64,000 bases of DNA from Alviniconcha marisindica. Lineage: Eukaryota; Mollusca; Gastropoda; Provannidae. Within the stretch, counting starts at the first letter, position 1. Each line of letters opens with the position of its first letter. The stretch is taken from assembly GCA_018857735.1 (NCBI GenBank), contig JABMCL010003469.1, positions 132,001 to 196,000 on the forward strand, given 5' to 3'. Below the pieces are notes generated by a model. The model was not told where the DNA came from. It worked only from the letters and a program-made list of their open reading frames with translations, and searched no databases. The position numbers and the translations under genes are program-made. This document shows, piece by piece, positions 52,626 through 61,775 of the stretch.

Positions 52626-52806
52626 CTGACGCAGTGCACAGACTGTGATGGAGGCTTTTACTGTGGAGTGGAAAACGCCACTGCCCCAACTGGTCCCTGT
52701 GACGCTGGCTACTACTGCCAGTCGGGTGTGGACAGGCCTAACCCTGACAACGGCGCTACCAACTCCACCTACCCACCCAGCTGTCCTCTTCTGGGTGGTC
52801 ACACAG
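52626..52806 (+). CDS. Exon 53 (SR5): LTQCTDCDGGFYC and GVDRPNPD
   Basis: Acceptor tcaacag, donor gttagt (weak); phase 0 in, phase 1 out, 181 nt. Reads LTQCTDCDGGFYCG, VENATAPTGPCDAG, YYCQSGVDRPNPDNG and CPLLGGHTG. The segment matches exons 13-14 with an intron at a different place. Confidence 0.88.
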
Positions 52807-53260
52807 GTTAGTTACCTGTAGCTGTGGTGTTGGACATGGTGGTGCCACCAGCTCCTGCCTATCCACCTGGCTGTCTACTTCTTATGGCTTGCCACACAGG
52901 CTAGTTACCTGTACCTGTAGTATTGGACATAATGATGATAGTACCACAAACTCCCACTTGTCCGCCTAGCTATCCTGTAGTGTTGGACATGATGATGGTA
53001 CCACAAACTCCCACCTGTCCACCTGGCTATCCACTTATGGCTTGTTACACAGGTAAGTCATCTGTAGTATTGGACATTATGATGATGGTACCACAAACTC
53101 CAACCTGTCCACCTGGCTGTCCACTTATGGCTTGTTACGCAGGTTAGTCACCTGTAGTATTGGTTGTGATGATGATGTACCACAAACTCCAACCTGTCCA
53201 CCTGGCTGTGCTCTTCTAGCTGATTGGTCACACTGCTTAGTTACCTGTGCCTGTAGCATA
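52807..53260 (+). repeat. Intron 53 donor-side array, about 105-nt unit, five copies
   Basis: Units with actcccacctgtccacctgg, ctatccacttatggcttg, ttacacag|gttagt and cacctgtagtattggaca. These copy the end of exon 53 (TYPPSCPLLGGHTG) with donors changed to gctagt, gtaagt or gttagt. The copy with gtaagt at 53053 is a better donor than the real one. Confidence 0.9.
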
Positions 53261-53344
53261 GGTCAATTGCTCATCGATAGGTAAGTGTAACGACTTTGAA
53301 AGGTATTATGGTGACCCAGGGAACTATACTGCATCAAGAGATCT

Positions 53345-53590
53345 ACATTTTTGTTGTTGTTTTAGGTGTAAGTGACATACATTCAGGTAGCTACCAATGT
53401 GACCTCCATTGTGGTTTGTGGTTTCAGGTGTAAGTGACATGTCTGTGTGGCTACCGGTGTGACCTACATTGTAGTTTGAGGTGTAGGTGACATATGTCCA
53501 GGTGGCTACTGGTGTGACCTACATTGTGGTTTGTGGTTTCAGGTGTAAGTGACATATGCTGACGTGGCTACTGGTTTGTTGTGGTTTCAG
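53345..53590 (+). repeat. Intron 53 acceptor-side array, about 65-nt unit, four copies
   Basis: Units gtggtttgtggtttcag, gtgtaagtgacatatgtcca, ggtggctactggtgtgacct. They copy the first 30 nt of exon 54 (VGDICPRGYR). In two decoys gtgtaag replaces gtgtagg and brings an in-frame change to TAA-like text (GTG TAA GTG is in another frame). Confidence 0.9.
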
Positions 53591-53713
53591 GTGTAGGTGA
53601 CATATGTCCACGTGGCTACAGGTGTCCTGCAGGCAGTGAGTTACCTGAAGGTTGTCCAGCCGGCTACTACCAGGACCAGGAGGGGCAGGACGTCTGTATC
53701 ATCTGCCCTGCTG
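53591..53713 (+). CDS. Exon 54 (SR5): VGDICPRGYRCPAG, GYYQDQEGQ
   Basis: Acceptor ggtttcag is the last of about four copies; donor gtgaga, phase 1-1, 123 nt. Reads VGDICPRGYRCPAGSELP, GCPAGYYQDQEGQ and DVCIICPAG. Joined to exon 53, HTG-VGDICP restores the GTGGVCP text of exon 14. Confidence 0.9.
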
Positions 53714-53973
53714 GTGAGAGTGGTCGCTGTCTTGTGTTGTCTGGATGTCGGACAAAGCTGTTGGGGGTGGGGGTGGGTTCCTTGTGGAAAAGCGTATGTG
53801 CCGAAGCACCACATGTAGGCAGACATGTGCAAATGTATGTGCACATGCATGCACATATACATACATACATGCATGCACCCCAAACCCCTACACCCTCCCC
53901 ACACATGCACATGCATAAACACACACACACACATACATAATTATGAGCACACTTGTGCATGCATGCATATATG

Positions 53974-54008
<35 letters not shown>

Positions 54009-54237
54009 GTATGAGCACACGCTTGTGCATGCATGCATATATGAACACGCTCTATCTCTCTCTCTCCGTAATGGTTGACTGGGTGTAAAACACCAAATTA
54101 CTTACTTACTTATTCTCTCTCTCTCTCTTTCTCTCTCTCTCTTTCTCGTACGGAGAGAGTAAGTCAAAATGTAGACACAACAACAAAAAGTGTTTGCCTG
54201 GCATACGGACTTTATGTGCTTATTTTCCACCTTCCAG
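53714..54237. repeat. Intron 54: CA tracts, CT tract, TTAC-tail element
   Basis: CA at 53917-53936 and 53977-54006; element end at 54066-54108 (ggttgactgggtgtaaaaca with ttacttacttact tail); CT at 54112-54145. Confidence 0.8.
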
Positions 54238-54633
54238 GTTACTACTGTCTAGCCAACTCCACTGAGTACTTACCCAACCCCTGCCCAGTGGGCCACTACT
54301 GCCCGAACGGCACCACGCACAGCGACGAGTACAAGTGCGACATCGGTACCTTCAACCCTGTTCCAGCTCAAACCAACGTCTCCGCCTGCCTCTCCTGCAC
54401 GGCGGGCACCTACTGTCAGACGCAGGGACTGTCCGCTCCCACGGCCAACTGCTCTGCAGGGTGGTACTGCGTGGGTGGGGCCATCCAGGCCATGCCCACC
54501 GACCCACTGCAGGGTGGACGCTGTCCCCGAGGTGCCTACTGCCCAGCCGGCAGCGAGAACTACACAGACTGCGATGGTGGGCAGTATTGCCCGAGTGTGG
54601 GGATGGATGCTCCTGCTGGAAACTGCTCTCCAG
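54238..54633 (+). CDS. Exon 55 (SR5): YYCLANSTEY to NCSPG
   Basis: Acceptor cttccag, donor gtatga, phase 1-1, 396 nt, the second longest exon. Reads YYCLANSTEYLPNPC, GHYCPNGTTHSDEYKC, GTFNPVPAQTNVSAC, GTYCQTQGLSAPTANC, GWYCVGGAIQAMPTD, GAYCPAGSENYTDC and GQYCPSVGMDAPAGNC. The SR2 equivalent is split as exons 24-25, and the SR1 equivalent as 15-16. Confidence 0.94.
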
Positions 54634-55264
54634 GTATGATTTTTTATATATAGATATATAACATGACCAAAATCCAAATGCATAAAAGGTTCAAAAGAAT
54701 GTTATTTATTAGGACACAAACATAGGAAAGGTTCAGAAGAATGCTATTTATTCAAACACGTAAAAGGTTCAGATGACTGCTATTTATTGAAATGTTAGTA
54801 GTCATTCTTGTTGAAGATTTTTAAGACATGACCAGTTATAGAAATAACCCCCTGAGGAAGGCAGCTGTGCTGAAAATTTGGGACATTTTAAAACCGACTT
54901 GTTTTTCTTTGAATTTCTCTGTTTTAGACATATGTTGGCAGGATATTATTGAAGTTGTTTAAATGCTAGTTCTCTAACTCAAATATGAATTGCTGGCAAA
55001 ACACGTTTTTGTCACTTTAAACAATATTAGCATGTCAACAGACAACATGAACAACACAGATCTGACTTGCAGCAAAACTTTCTTTTTTTCCCCATTTGGA
55101 ACAATGTCAGCACATCAGCAGAACATCTTAGCTTAGTTTGCATTAAAAAAAAATTCAACTCAAACATCATTGCAGGCAATTGTTTTGTTTGTTTTCTTGT
55201 TTTGTGACTTTGAACATTATCATCAGATCATCAGTACTTCTGATAACACTGTCTGTGTGCCTAG
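54634..55264. repeat. Intron 55 with repeats related to the fold-back element
   Basis: 54680-54790 has three diverged units of aaaaggttcagaagaatgct plus atttatt, inverse to 35125-35187. The remainder is AT-rich without features. Confidence 0.6.
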
Positions 55265-55444
55265 GTTACTATTGCACGGGGTCAGCATACCTGGCCAATC
55301 CTTTCGACGGAACAACAGGTGACCAGTGTCCGCTGGGCCATTACTGCCCAGAGGGTAGCGCCTACGCCCTTCCTTGCCCCATGGGGTACTACCTGGACAC
55401 CATCCGCAGCAGTGCGCTGTCCGCCTGCAAGATCTGCACTCCAG
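55265..55444 (+). CDS. Exon 56 (SR5): YYCTGSAYLANPFDG to CTPG
   Basis: Acceptor tgcctag, donor gtgagt, phase 1-1, 180 nt. Reads YYCTGSAYLANPFDGTTG, DQCPLGHYCPEGSAY, MGYYLDTIRSSALSAC and KICTPG. The end of this exon is duplicated once in intron 56 with a good donor. Confidence 0.92.
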
Positions 55445-55535
55445 GTGAGTTGATTCAGGTGTGCAAGGTCAGTGTCTTCATGCCCACTGTCCTCCTGTTT
55501 TGATGAGCACAGGTGTGCTTCCCCATGCCTTGTAG

Positions 55536-55650
55536 GGTGTACTACCAGGGTGTCATCAGTGACTCCTGTGCACGGTGTATCCTTCAGGTGAGTTGACTGA
55601 GGTGTGTAAGGCTAGTGTCCACACTTTCCTACTGTCCTGGTGGTACAGAG
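55536..55650 (+). repeat. Intron 56: single duplicate of the exon 56 end with donor
   Basis: gggtgtactaccagggtgtc, then ccttcag|gtgagttgactgag, repeats the exon 56 end (gggtactacctggacacc, ctccag|gtgagttgattcag). Two-copy stage of the process seen elsewhere. Confidence 0.85.
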
Positions 55651-55712
55651 ATTGTCTCTTCTCTGCAACAAATCCTTTTGGGAGGTTTATGAAGATGCTT
55701 TGCTGCTTCAAC

Positions 55713-56062
55713 TGTTTAAGTACCTTGGTGTTTTACACCTTGTCAGCCATTATGGTTATATCAGGGCGATAACCGTTTACAGGTTGTACAGTAGAGCAAG
55801 ATGAAATATGGCTATTGTCAATCAGACTTTTATTGATAACAATGTTAATATTTTGTGCATAACAGGCCAACACTGCAACTTTTTCAAGGGAAGCATTGAG
55901 GAATCTTAGAAATGGGATGGGTGGTATGTATGGACTCTCCTGACTATGTGGCTATCAGCTTGAACTGAACTCTTTCAAGGGAAGCATTGAGGAATCTTAG
56001 AGATGGGATGGGTGGTATGTATAGACTCTCCTGACTATGTGGCTATCAGCTTGAACTGAACT
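55713..56062. repeat. Intron 56: TTAC-tail element fragment and 91-nt duplication
   Basis: 55713-55765 carries ttggtgttttacaccttgtc and ggttatatcaggg. 55882-56062 is a two-copy direct repeat of 91 nt (tttcaagggaagcattgagg) with few changes. 56063-56397 has nothing. Confidence 0.8.
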
Positions 56063-56397
56063 CAAAGATAAGAGTGGGGAACTTTTGAGAGACTGCAAGG
56101 TATATCACTATATGGCCTTTTCATTGTGGTACTTTCATTTGAAACAAGATGCTTCCATTGATTACAGTATACCTTTCACTCACACTCAGACTTCTTAGTT
56201 ACATGAATAACATTGGTTAATGAAAACAATAATAGAGAAAAAGAATTGAAAAAGAAAAGAAAAAAAGGGAAAGTAGTATATGGTCTTTGATGAGCGGTTA
56301 CATGCTGTTCAGAATGAACTGCTTGAGCTCTGTGTGAGAGTTTCACCCCTTGAACAAGCCCAGCAATGTAAGGCAATGTTTGTGACGGACCTTGCAG

Positions 56398-56570
56398 GCC
56401 GGTACTGCGACCAGGAGGGACTGGGAGCGACTGCTGGGGACTGCAGCCCCGGCTACTACTGTCCAGCCGGTCAGTCCTCGGCCACCCCTGGCAACTACAG
56501 CTGTCCGCAGGGCTCCTACTGTGTGGGTGGTCTGGCAGTGGACCAGCAGTGCCCGTCTGGCACCTATCAG
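56398..56570 (+). CDS. Exon 57 (SR5): RYCDQEGLGATAG to GTYQ
   Basis: Acceptor cttgcag, donor gtaaag after CAG; phase 1 in, phase 0 out, 173 nt. Reads RYCDQEGLGATAGDC, PGYYCPAGQSSATPG, GSYCVGGLAVDQQC and GTYQ. Its last 11 nt and donor are copied at 45-nt intervals. Confidence 0.92.
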
Positions 56571-57400
56571 GTAAAGTGTGATAATCATGGTCTGAGTAGC
56601 TGTCCGGTAAATTTGTGATAAAGTGATAGACATATGGCTATCAGGTAAATTCATGATAAAATGGCAATCATTGTTTTAGTGCCTATAAGGTAAATTCCTG
56701 GTAGACTGACAAGCATTGTCCTAGTGCATATGTGTTAAATTCATGTTACACTTATAATCATGATCTTTGTGCCAATCATGTAATTCATTATAAAAGGACA
56801 AGCATGATCTTAGTGCCTATCAGGTAAATTTATGATAACATGACAAGCATGATCTTAGTGCCTATCAGGTAAATTTATGATAACATGACAAGCATTGTCT
56901 TAGTGCCTATCAGGTAAATTTATGATAACATGACAAGCATGATCTTAGTGCCTATCAGGTAAATTTATGATAACATGACAAGCATGATCTTAGTGCCTAT
57001 CAGGTAAATTTATGATAACATGACAAGCGTGATCTTAGTGCCTGTCAGGTAAATTTATGATAACATGACAAGCATGATCTTAGTGCCTATCAAGTAAATT
57101 TATGATAACATGACAAGCATTGTCTTAGTGCCTATCAGGTAAATTTATAACATGACAAACATAGTCTTAGTGCTTATCAGGTAAATTATGATAACATGAT
57201 AAGCATGATCTTAGTGCCTATCTGGTAAATTCCTGACACAATGATAATCATGGTCTTTGTGCCTATCGTAAATTCATAATAAAATGACAAGCATAATCTT
57301 AGTGGCTGTCAGGTAAATTCATGATAAAATGATATTGTCTTAGTACTTATCAGGTAAATGCGTGATAAAATGATAACCAGGGTCTTAGTGTTTCATCTTG
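56571..57400 (+). repeat. Intron 57 donor array, 45-nt unit, about 17 copies
   Basis: Unit gtgcctatcag|gtaaattta, tgataacatgacaagcatga, tctta. The copied exon piece is cacctatcag (GTYQ). The clean core is 56824-57130; older copies at both ends vary. Confidence 0.95.
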
Positions 57401-57589
57401 GTGTGAACCCTAAGTGGTGTAGAGAAGGAAGCGATAAATTCTGCTGCCACTGGAAACTACTTCTTGTACATGTTACTGTGTGTCTTGTTTACACAGCTGT
57501 GTAGAAGTATTTTTTATCCTTGGATTATGTGAATGAGAAATGTTGAAAGTGTGGGTCAGTCGACCTTCAACCATCAGGACCTAGTATTA

Positions 57590-57786
57590 AATGACCCCTT
57601 GTGTTTTACACACATTTCCCCTCACCCCAGTACCTAGTATTAAATGACCCCTTGTGTTTTACACACATTTCCCCTCGCCTGAGGACCTAGTATTAAATGA
57701 CCCCTTGCGTTTTACACACATTTCCCCCTCAGGATCTAGTATTGACTGACCCCTTTTGCTTTACACACATTTTCCCCTCATCTCAG
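57590..57786 (+). repeat. Intron 57 acceptor array, about 62-nt unit, four copies
   Basis: Unit gacctagtattaaatgaccc, cttgtgttttacacacattt, cccctcaNNNcag. It begins with the gacct of exon 58, so each unit is exon start plus pyrimidine tract. Confidence 0.9.
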
Positions 57787-57964
57787 GACCTGACTGGCCA
57801 GTCGTCATGCAACACTTGTCCTGCCGGCTACTTCTGCAATGCTACGTTCGGCGGTGTGGTGCAGTATGGGAGCTACATCTGTCCCGAGGGCTACTACTGC
57901 CCCAACGGCACTGAGCATGCTGAACAGTACCCCTGTCCTGTGGGCACCTTCAACAACCGCACTG
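57787..57964 (+). CDS. Exon 58 (SR5): DLTGQSSCNTCPAGYFCNAT (type B)
   Basis: Acceptor tctcag, donor gtgagg; phase 0 in, phase 1 out, 178 nt. Reads DLTGQSSCNTCPAG, YFCNATFGGVVQYGS, GYYCPNGTEHAEQYPC and GTFNNRTG. The CPNGTEHxxQYPCPxGTFNN text is nearly identical to exon 42. Confidence 0.93.
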
Positions 57965-58567
57965 GTGAGGGAGGAATGTGTGCGAGGGAGACGGTACTAT
58001 AGACAGAATGGTGTCCTAGATTGGGAAGGGGAGTGGGGAGGCAACAGGAGAGAGAGAACTTCAACTCAGAAAACTTTATTTTCAAAGGATTGTAGTTGAA
58101 GTTCATTCAGACCTCTCTAGCAACTAGTCCATGCTAAACTGACTAAGCGAAAAATGGAGAGAAAGGAAATGGGAGGAAAAAGATGTACAAAATTGATTAA
58201 GTTTAAACAGGTATCAAATAAGCAGAAGTTAATAAAAGGACAACAACAACAGCAAAATAAAGGAAATGAGAGAGAGAGGGAGAGGAGAGAGATGATGGGG
58301 TAATGAGAGAGCGAGAAAGAGATGAGAGGGATGCAAGGAGGATGGGAAAATGTGGGAGAGGAGAGTTAGGAAAGACTGATGTTTCCCTGCGCAATTGTTT
58401 CATTAGATCTGACCAACTTCTGAATGCAAAGACTGGTTGCCTGTGTGATGGTTTTGCCAGATTTGACTGGCTTGTGACTGGAAAGACTGATTGATTCTGT
58501 ATTGTGGTGTTTTGAGATCTGACCAGCTTGTGACTGGAAAGACTGATTCTGTGTCATGGTATTTCAG
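57965..58567. repeat. Intron 58: inverted element F and acceptor-proximal triplicate
   Basis: 58050-58135 is the inverse of 52300-52390. 58260-58330 is GA-rich. 58404-58567 has three units of agatctgaccagcttgtgac and tggaaagactgattctgt before the acceptor; no exon text is copied. Confidence 0.75.
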
Positions 58568-58705
58568 GCTTGAACAATTCCCTGGACTGCACAGACTGTG
58601 TGGGAGGCATGGCATGCGACCAGAGTGGCCTGACTTACCCGCTGCGTCCCTGTGCACCCGGGTACTACTGCCGCAGTGGTGCCATGACTACCACACCAAC
58701 CCAAG
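58568..58705 (+). CDS. Exon 59 (SR5): LNNSLDCTDC, GMACDQSGL
   Basis: Acceptor atttcag, donor gtcagt, phase 1-1, 138 nt. Reads LNNSLDCTDCVGGMAC, DQSGLTYPLRPC and GYYCRSGAMTTTPTQG. MAC replaces the aromatic YYC at the central cysteine, the only such change seen. Confidence 0.91.
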
Positions 58706-58749
58706 GTCAGTTTCAGGCCAGGGAGGTACAGGTTCAAGGCAAAGAGTGT

Positions 58750-58955
58750 TTTGATCACTTTTATATAGCGCTATTTCTTTGCTCACGAGCAGACTCGTGC
58801 TCTTCTTGCGTTTGATCCTGAGTGAGTGACCATCCTTTTATAGTGCATTTTGAATGTCCATTGAAGTGGTGTACTTACAGCGCTGTTTGGTAACCTGGCT
58901 GGTGCTGTGTAAAACTGCTGCATTGTGCATGTTCTGTGTACACCATAGAATCTTG
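58750..58955 (-). mobile_element. SINE fragment in intron 59
   Basis: Matches the distal half of the SINE at 2166-2390 (cttttatatagcgctatt, aagtggtgtacttacag, gttctgtgtacaccata) but lacks the tRNA head. The rest of the intron to 59273 is AT-rich and plain. Confidence 0.8.
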
Positions 58956-59273
58956 ATTAACTAAACTGATCTGAAATATAGACTAAAGTGACCTGCAAGT
59001 ACCATGTTTGTATGTGTGATGTTGGTAAAAAAAAAATCTGTGAATGGCTGGCCTATGATTACATTTTATAATTGATGATGTATTTCCACTTAGTGCTGAT
59101 TTGCAATTGTGTGTTTTTCTTTTTTTGTGGTCTTTTTATGTGTTTTGTTTGTTTGTTGTTACATGATTTGCTTTTGTCTGTACATCACTAAATGTAGTTT
59201 GAGAATCGGACTGTGCTCATGGTAGATGATGCACTGTACAGCTCTCCATTAATATTATTACGTACCCAACCAG

Positions 59274-59429
59274 GTGCCAATGCTGACGAGTGCCCGGCAG
59301 GGTCGTACTGTCCAGAGGGCACGTCTGAGCCCTTCCCCTGCCCCCAGGGCACCTACAGTCCCAGCTTCGGCCTGACCAGGGAGGGAGAGTGCCTCAACTG
59401 TACCGCTGGATACTTCTGCAACAGCACAG
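59274..59429 (+). CDS. Exon 60 (SR5): GANADECPAGSYC to GYFCNSTG
   Basis: Acceptor caaccag, donor gtcagc, phase 1-1, 156 nt. Reads ANADECPAGSYCPEG, TSEPFPCPQGTY, SPSFGLTREGECLNC and TAGYFCNSTG. Together with exon 59 it equals exon 18 of SR1 and exon 48 of SR4. Confidence 0.92.
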
Positions 59430-60030
59430 GTCAGCTCTTCTCTGGGATCTCTTAGCTCTACTGCTGGCTTCTGCCAATTTTGGGAGGGGGTGGGGTAGGC
59501 ATTTTACAGGGGTGGGGGGGCTCAATTGTACTGGCTCCACCTGCAACAGCGCAGGTCAGCTCTTCTCTGGGATCTCAGAGCCTTGCTGCTGGCTTCTGCA
59601 GCTTTCGGGAAGAGGAAGAATAGGTATTTGTACCGTTGGGGGGGGGGGGGGGGGTCTCAGCACAGGTCACTTCTTGTCTGGGATCTCAGAGCCTTGCTGC
59701 TGGCTTCTGCAACTTTCAGGAAGAGGAAGAATAGGTATTTGTACCATTGGGGTTGGGTGGGGGTGGGGGTGGGTCTCAGCACAGGTCAGTTCTTGTCTGG
59801 GATCTCTCAGCTCTACTACAGGCTTCTGCAACTTTTAGGAAGGGGTAGGTATTTGTACACTTGGGGTGGGGGTGGGGAGAAGGGGTGGGGGCAGTACTGC
59901 TGGCTTGTTCTATAGTATTGAGCAGGTGGGGAGGGGGTAGGCATCTGTACCAGTAGGGGGTTGAGGGGTGGGGGGGCTGGGGGGGGGGGGGGTGTCAGTT
60001 GTACTGCTGGCTTCATCTGCGACAGCAAAG
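59412..60030 (+). repeat. Intron 60 donor array, about 110-nt unit, five to six copies
   Basis: Units ctgcaacagcacag|gtcagc, tcttctctgggatctcagag and ctgctggcttctgcaacttt with G-rich spacers. The exon-derived part is the FCNSTG end of exon 60. Long G runs at 59640-59655 and 59975-59992. Confidence 0.92.
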
Positions 60031-60159
60031 GTTAGCAGAACAGACAGTTCCAAAGATGGGGTAATGATTACTGGCAATTAAATTCCTCTGCGTTTGTATT
60101 TTGTTTCTGGGTTGTTTTGTTTAATGTCTTATATGCTTGTTTGTTGGGTTAACATCTAT

Positions 60160-60415
60160 TTAGTTTTGGATCCATGTTTACTTCATGTATAACCAGTGAT
60201 GTTTGGATCCATGTTTAATTGGTGTATAACCAGTAATTAGGGGTCCATGTTTGGTTGTATAACCAGGGATTTTGGTTACATGTTTAACTGGTGTGTAGCC
60301 AGTAATTTGGGTTACATGTTTAATTGGTGTGTAACCATTAATTTGGGTTACATGTTTAGTTGGTGTATAACCAGTGATTTGGGTTACATGTTTAACTGGT
60401 GCATAACCATGGGTG
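60160..60415 (+). repeat. Intron 60 second minisatellite, about 36-nt unit
   Basis: Eight units of ggttacatgtttaattggtg, tgtaaccagtaattt. Unrelated to the junctions. Confidence 0.92.
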
Positions 60416-60472
60416 GGTCCCACCTTTGCTGGATGAGGTCAGTGAGTGAGTGAGGAGGCTTGTCATGTCCAG

Positions 60473-60721
60473 GGTTGACTGCGGTGGTGGGACAGTGCCA
60501 GGCCGGCTACTACTGCCCAGACGGCTCCGTCCAGGACACAGAGGTGGTGTGTCCTGACGGATCCTACTGTCCCACTGGATCTGGTGTGCCCACGGACTGT
60601 CCCAACGGCACCTATTCCAATCAGACTGGGCTAGCATCAGCGTCACTGTGCACAGACTGTCTGGAGGGCTACTACTGTAATGGCTTTGGTCTGACCAGTG
60701 TGTCCGGACCATGCAAAGAAG
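60473..60721 (+). CDS. Exon 61 (SR5): LTAVVGQCQAGYYC to PCKEG
   Basis: Acceptor tgtccag, donor gtgaga, phase 1-1, 249 nt. Reads LTAVVGQCQAGYYCPDG, GSYCPTGSGVPTDC, GTYSNQTGLASASLC and GYYCNGFGLTSVSGPC. The last 50 nt are duplicated once in intron 61 with a damaged donor. Confidence 0.92.
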
Positions 60722-60870
60722 GTGAGACTGACAGGGCTGTGTGTTTCTGTGCTGTAAAGGTGAAAGAGAATGTAGTGATTTTGTAACGGCTTTGGTCTGA
60801 CCACTGTGTCTGGACTGCGCAAAGAAGGTTGTGCGTTTCATTGTTGTAAAGGTGAAAGAGAATGTAGTGA
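60722..60870 (+). repeat. Intron 61: single duplicate of the exon 61 end, donor damaged
   Basis: tggctttggtctgaccagtg, ccatgcaaagaag|gtgagac is repeated at 60786-60832 as ctgcgcaaagaag|gttgtgc, followed by a repeated gtaaaggtgaaagagaatgt. Confidence 0.9.
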
Positions 60871-61040
60871 TTTAGTTCTACGTGCTTCCTTCATTTCGTT
60901 CAAGATTGATGGAGGTCAGAACTGTGCTAGTTGTGGTTTGGTCCTTGGGACCGCTGTGATAACCAGCTTGGTTGAACTCAGACATTTAGCTCTGTCAGTG
61001 AAAAGGACACTGGGAATTGGATACCACTACAGAGAGCAAG

Positions 61041-61178
61041 GTGTGTGTGTGTGTGTGGTGTGAGTACATGTATGGTGTGTGTGGGTGTGAGTGCATGCAT
61101 GGTGTGTGTGTGTGTATTTGGTGTTAATGTATGTGTGTGGTGTGAGTGCATGTATGGTGTGTGTGTGTGTGTGTGTAC
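61041..61178. repeat. Imperfect GT tract, intron 61
   Basis: GT runs broken by gagtgcatgtatgg units, followed by a G-rich run at 61218-61246 just upstream of the exon 62 acceptor. Confidence 0.9.
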
Positions 61179-61298
61179 ACGCATGTTTGTTGCAATGACT
61201 TCATGGTTGGGGACTGGGTGGGGGGGGGAGTGAGGAGGGGGGGGGGTCCTCAGAAGTGCACTGAAGGATGTGGTTGTCAAGGTGTCTGTGGTTGCCAG

Positions 61299-61451
61299 GT
61301 TACTACTGCCCCACCGGGTCAAGCGTGGAGACAGAGGTGATCTGTCCAGCAGCCAAGCAGTGTCCTGCCGGCAGTGCCCAGCCCCAGGACTGCCCTGCGG
61401 GATATTATGTTGACTTTGATGGGGCTGCAAACTGTCTCATCTGTCCTGAAG
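61299..61451 (+). CDS. Exon 62 (SR5): YYCPTGSSVETEV to CLICPEG
   Basis: Acceptor ttgccag, donor gttggt (weak), phase 1-1, 153 nt. Reads YYCPTGSSVETEVIC, PAAKQCPAGSAQPQDC, GYYVDFDGAANC and LICPEG. The CxxCPEG end continues into YYC of exon 63 with normal spacing, supporting the weak donor. Confidence 0.88.
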
Positions 61452-61509
61452 GTTGGTCTATCTCTGGCTCTGTGTCGCCTGTTAGCTTGTCTTTGTCTCC
61501 GTCTTTAAA

Positions 61510-61563
61510 TTGCCCTGATATAACTGTACCGGCTGACTGGGCGTAAAACACCAACTTACTTAC
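61510..61563 (+). repeat. TTAC-tail element, + orientation copy
   Basis: gccctgatataactgtaccg, gctgactgggcgtaaaacac, caacttacttacgtac; the cleanest copy of this end sequence in the window. Confidence 0.75.
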
Positions 61564-61775
61564 GTACTGTCTTTAAACCTCTCCCCCTGTCCGTCTGTGG
61601 TTCTGAATGTCCATCTCATACATGTGGGTGTGTTTATCTTTTTTCTCTCTCTAGGCAAAACATAAGCAGAGACCATTATTTCATCGTTTGTGTGTGTGTG
61701 TCTGTGTGCACGTGAAGAAGATGCTCTCACGCACGCAGAAGTGAAAGACTGTAACATCATTTGCTGCAACTTTAC

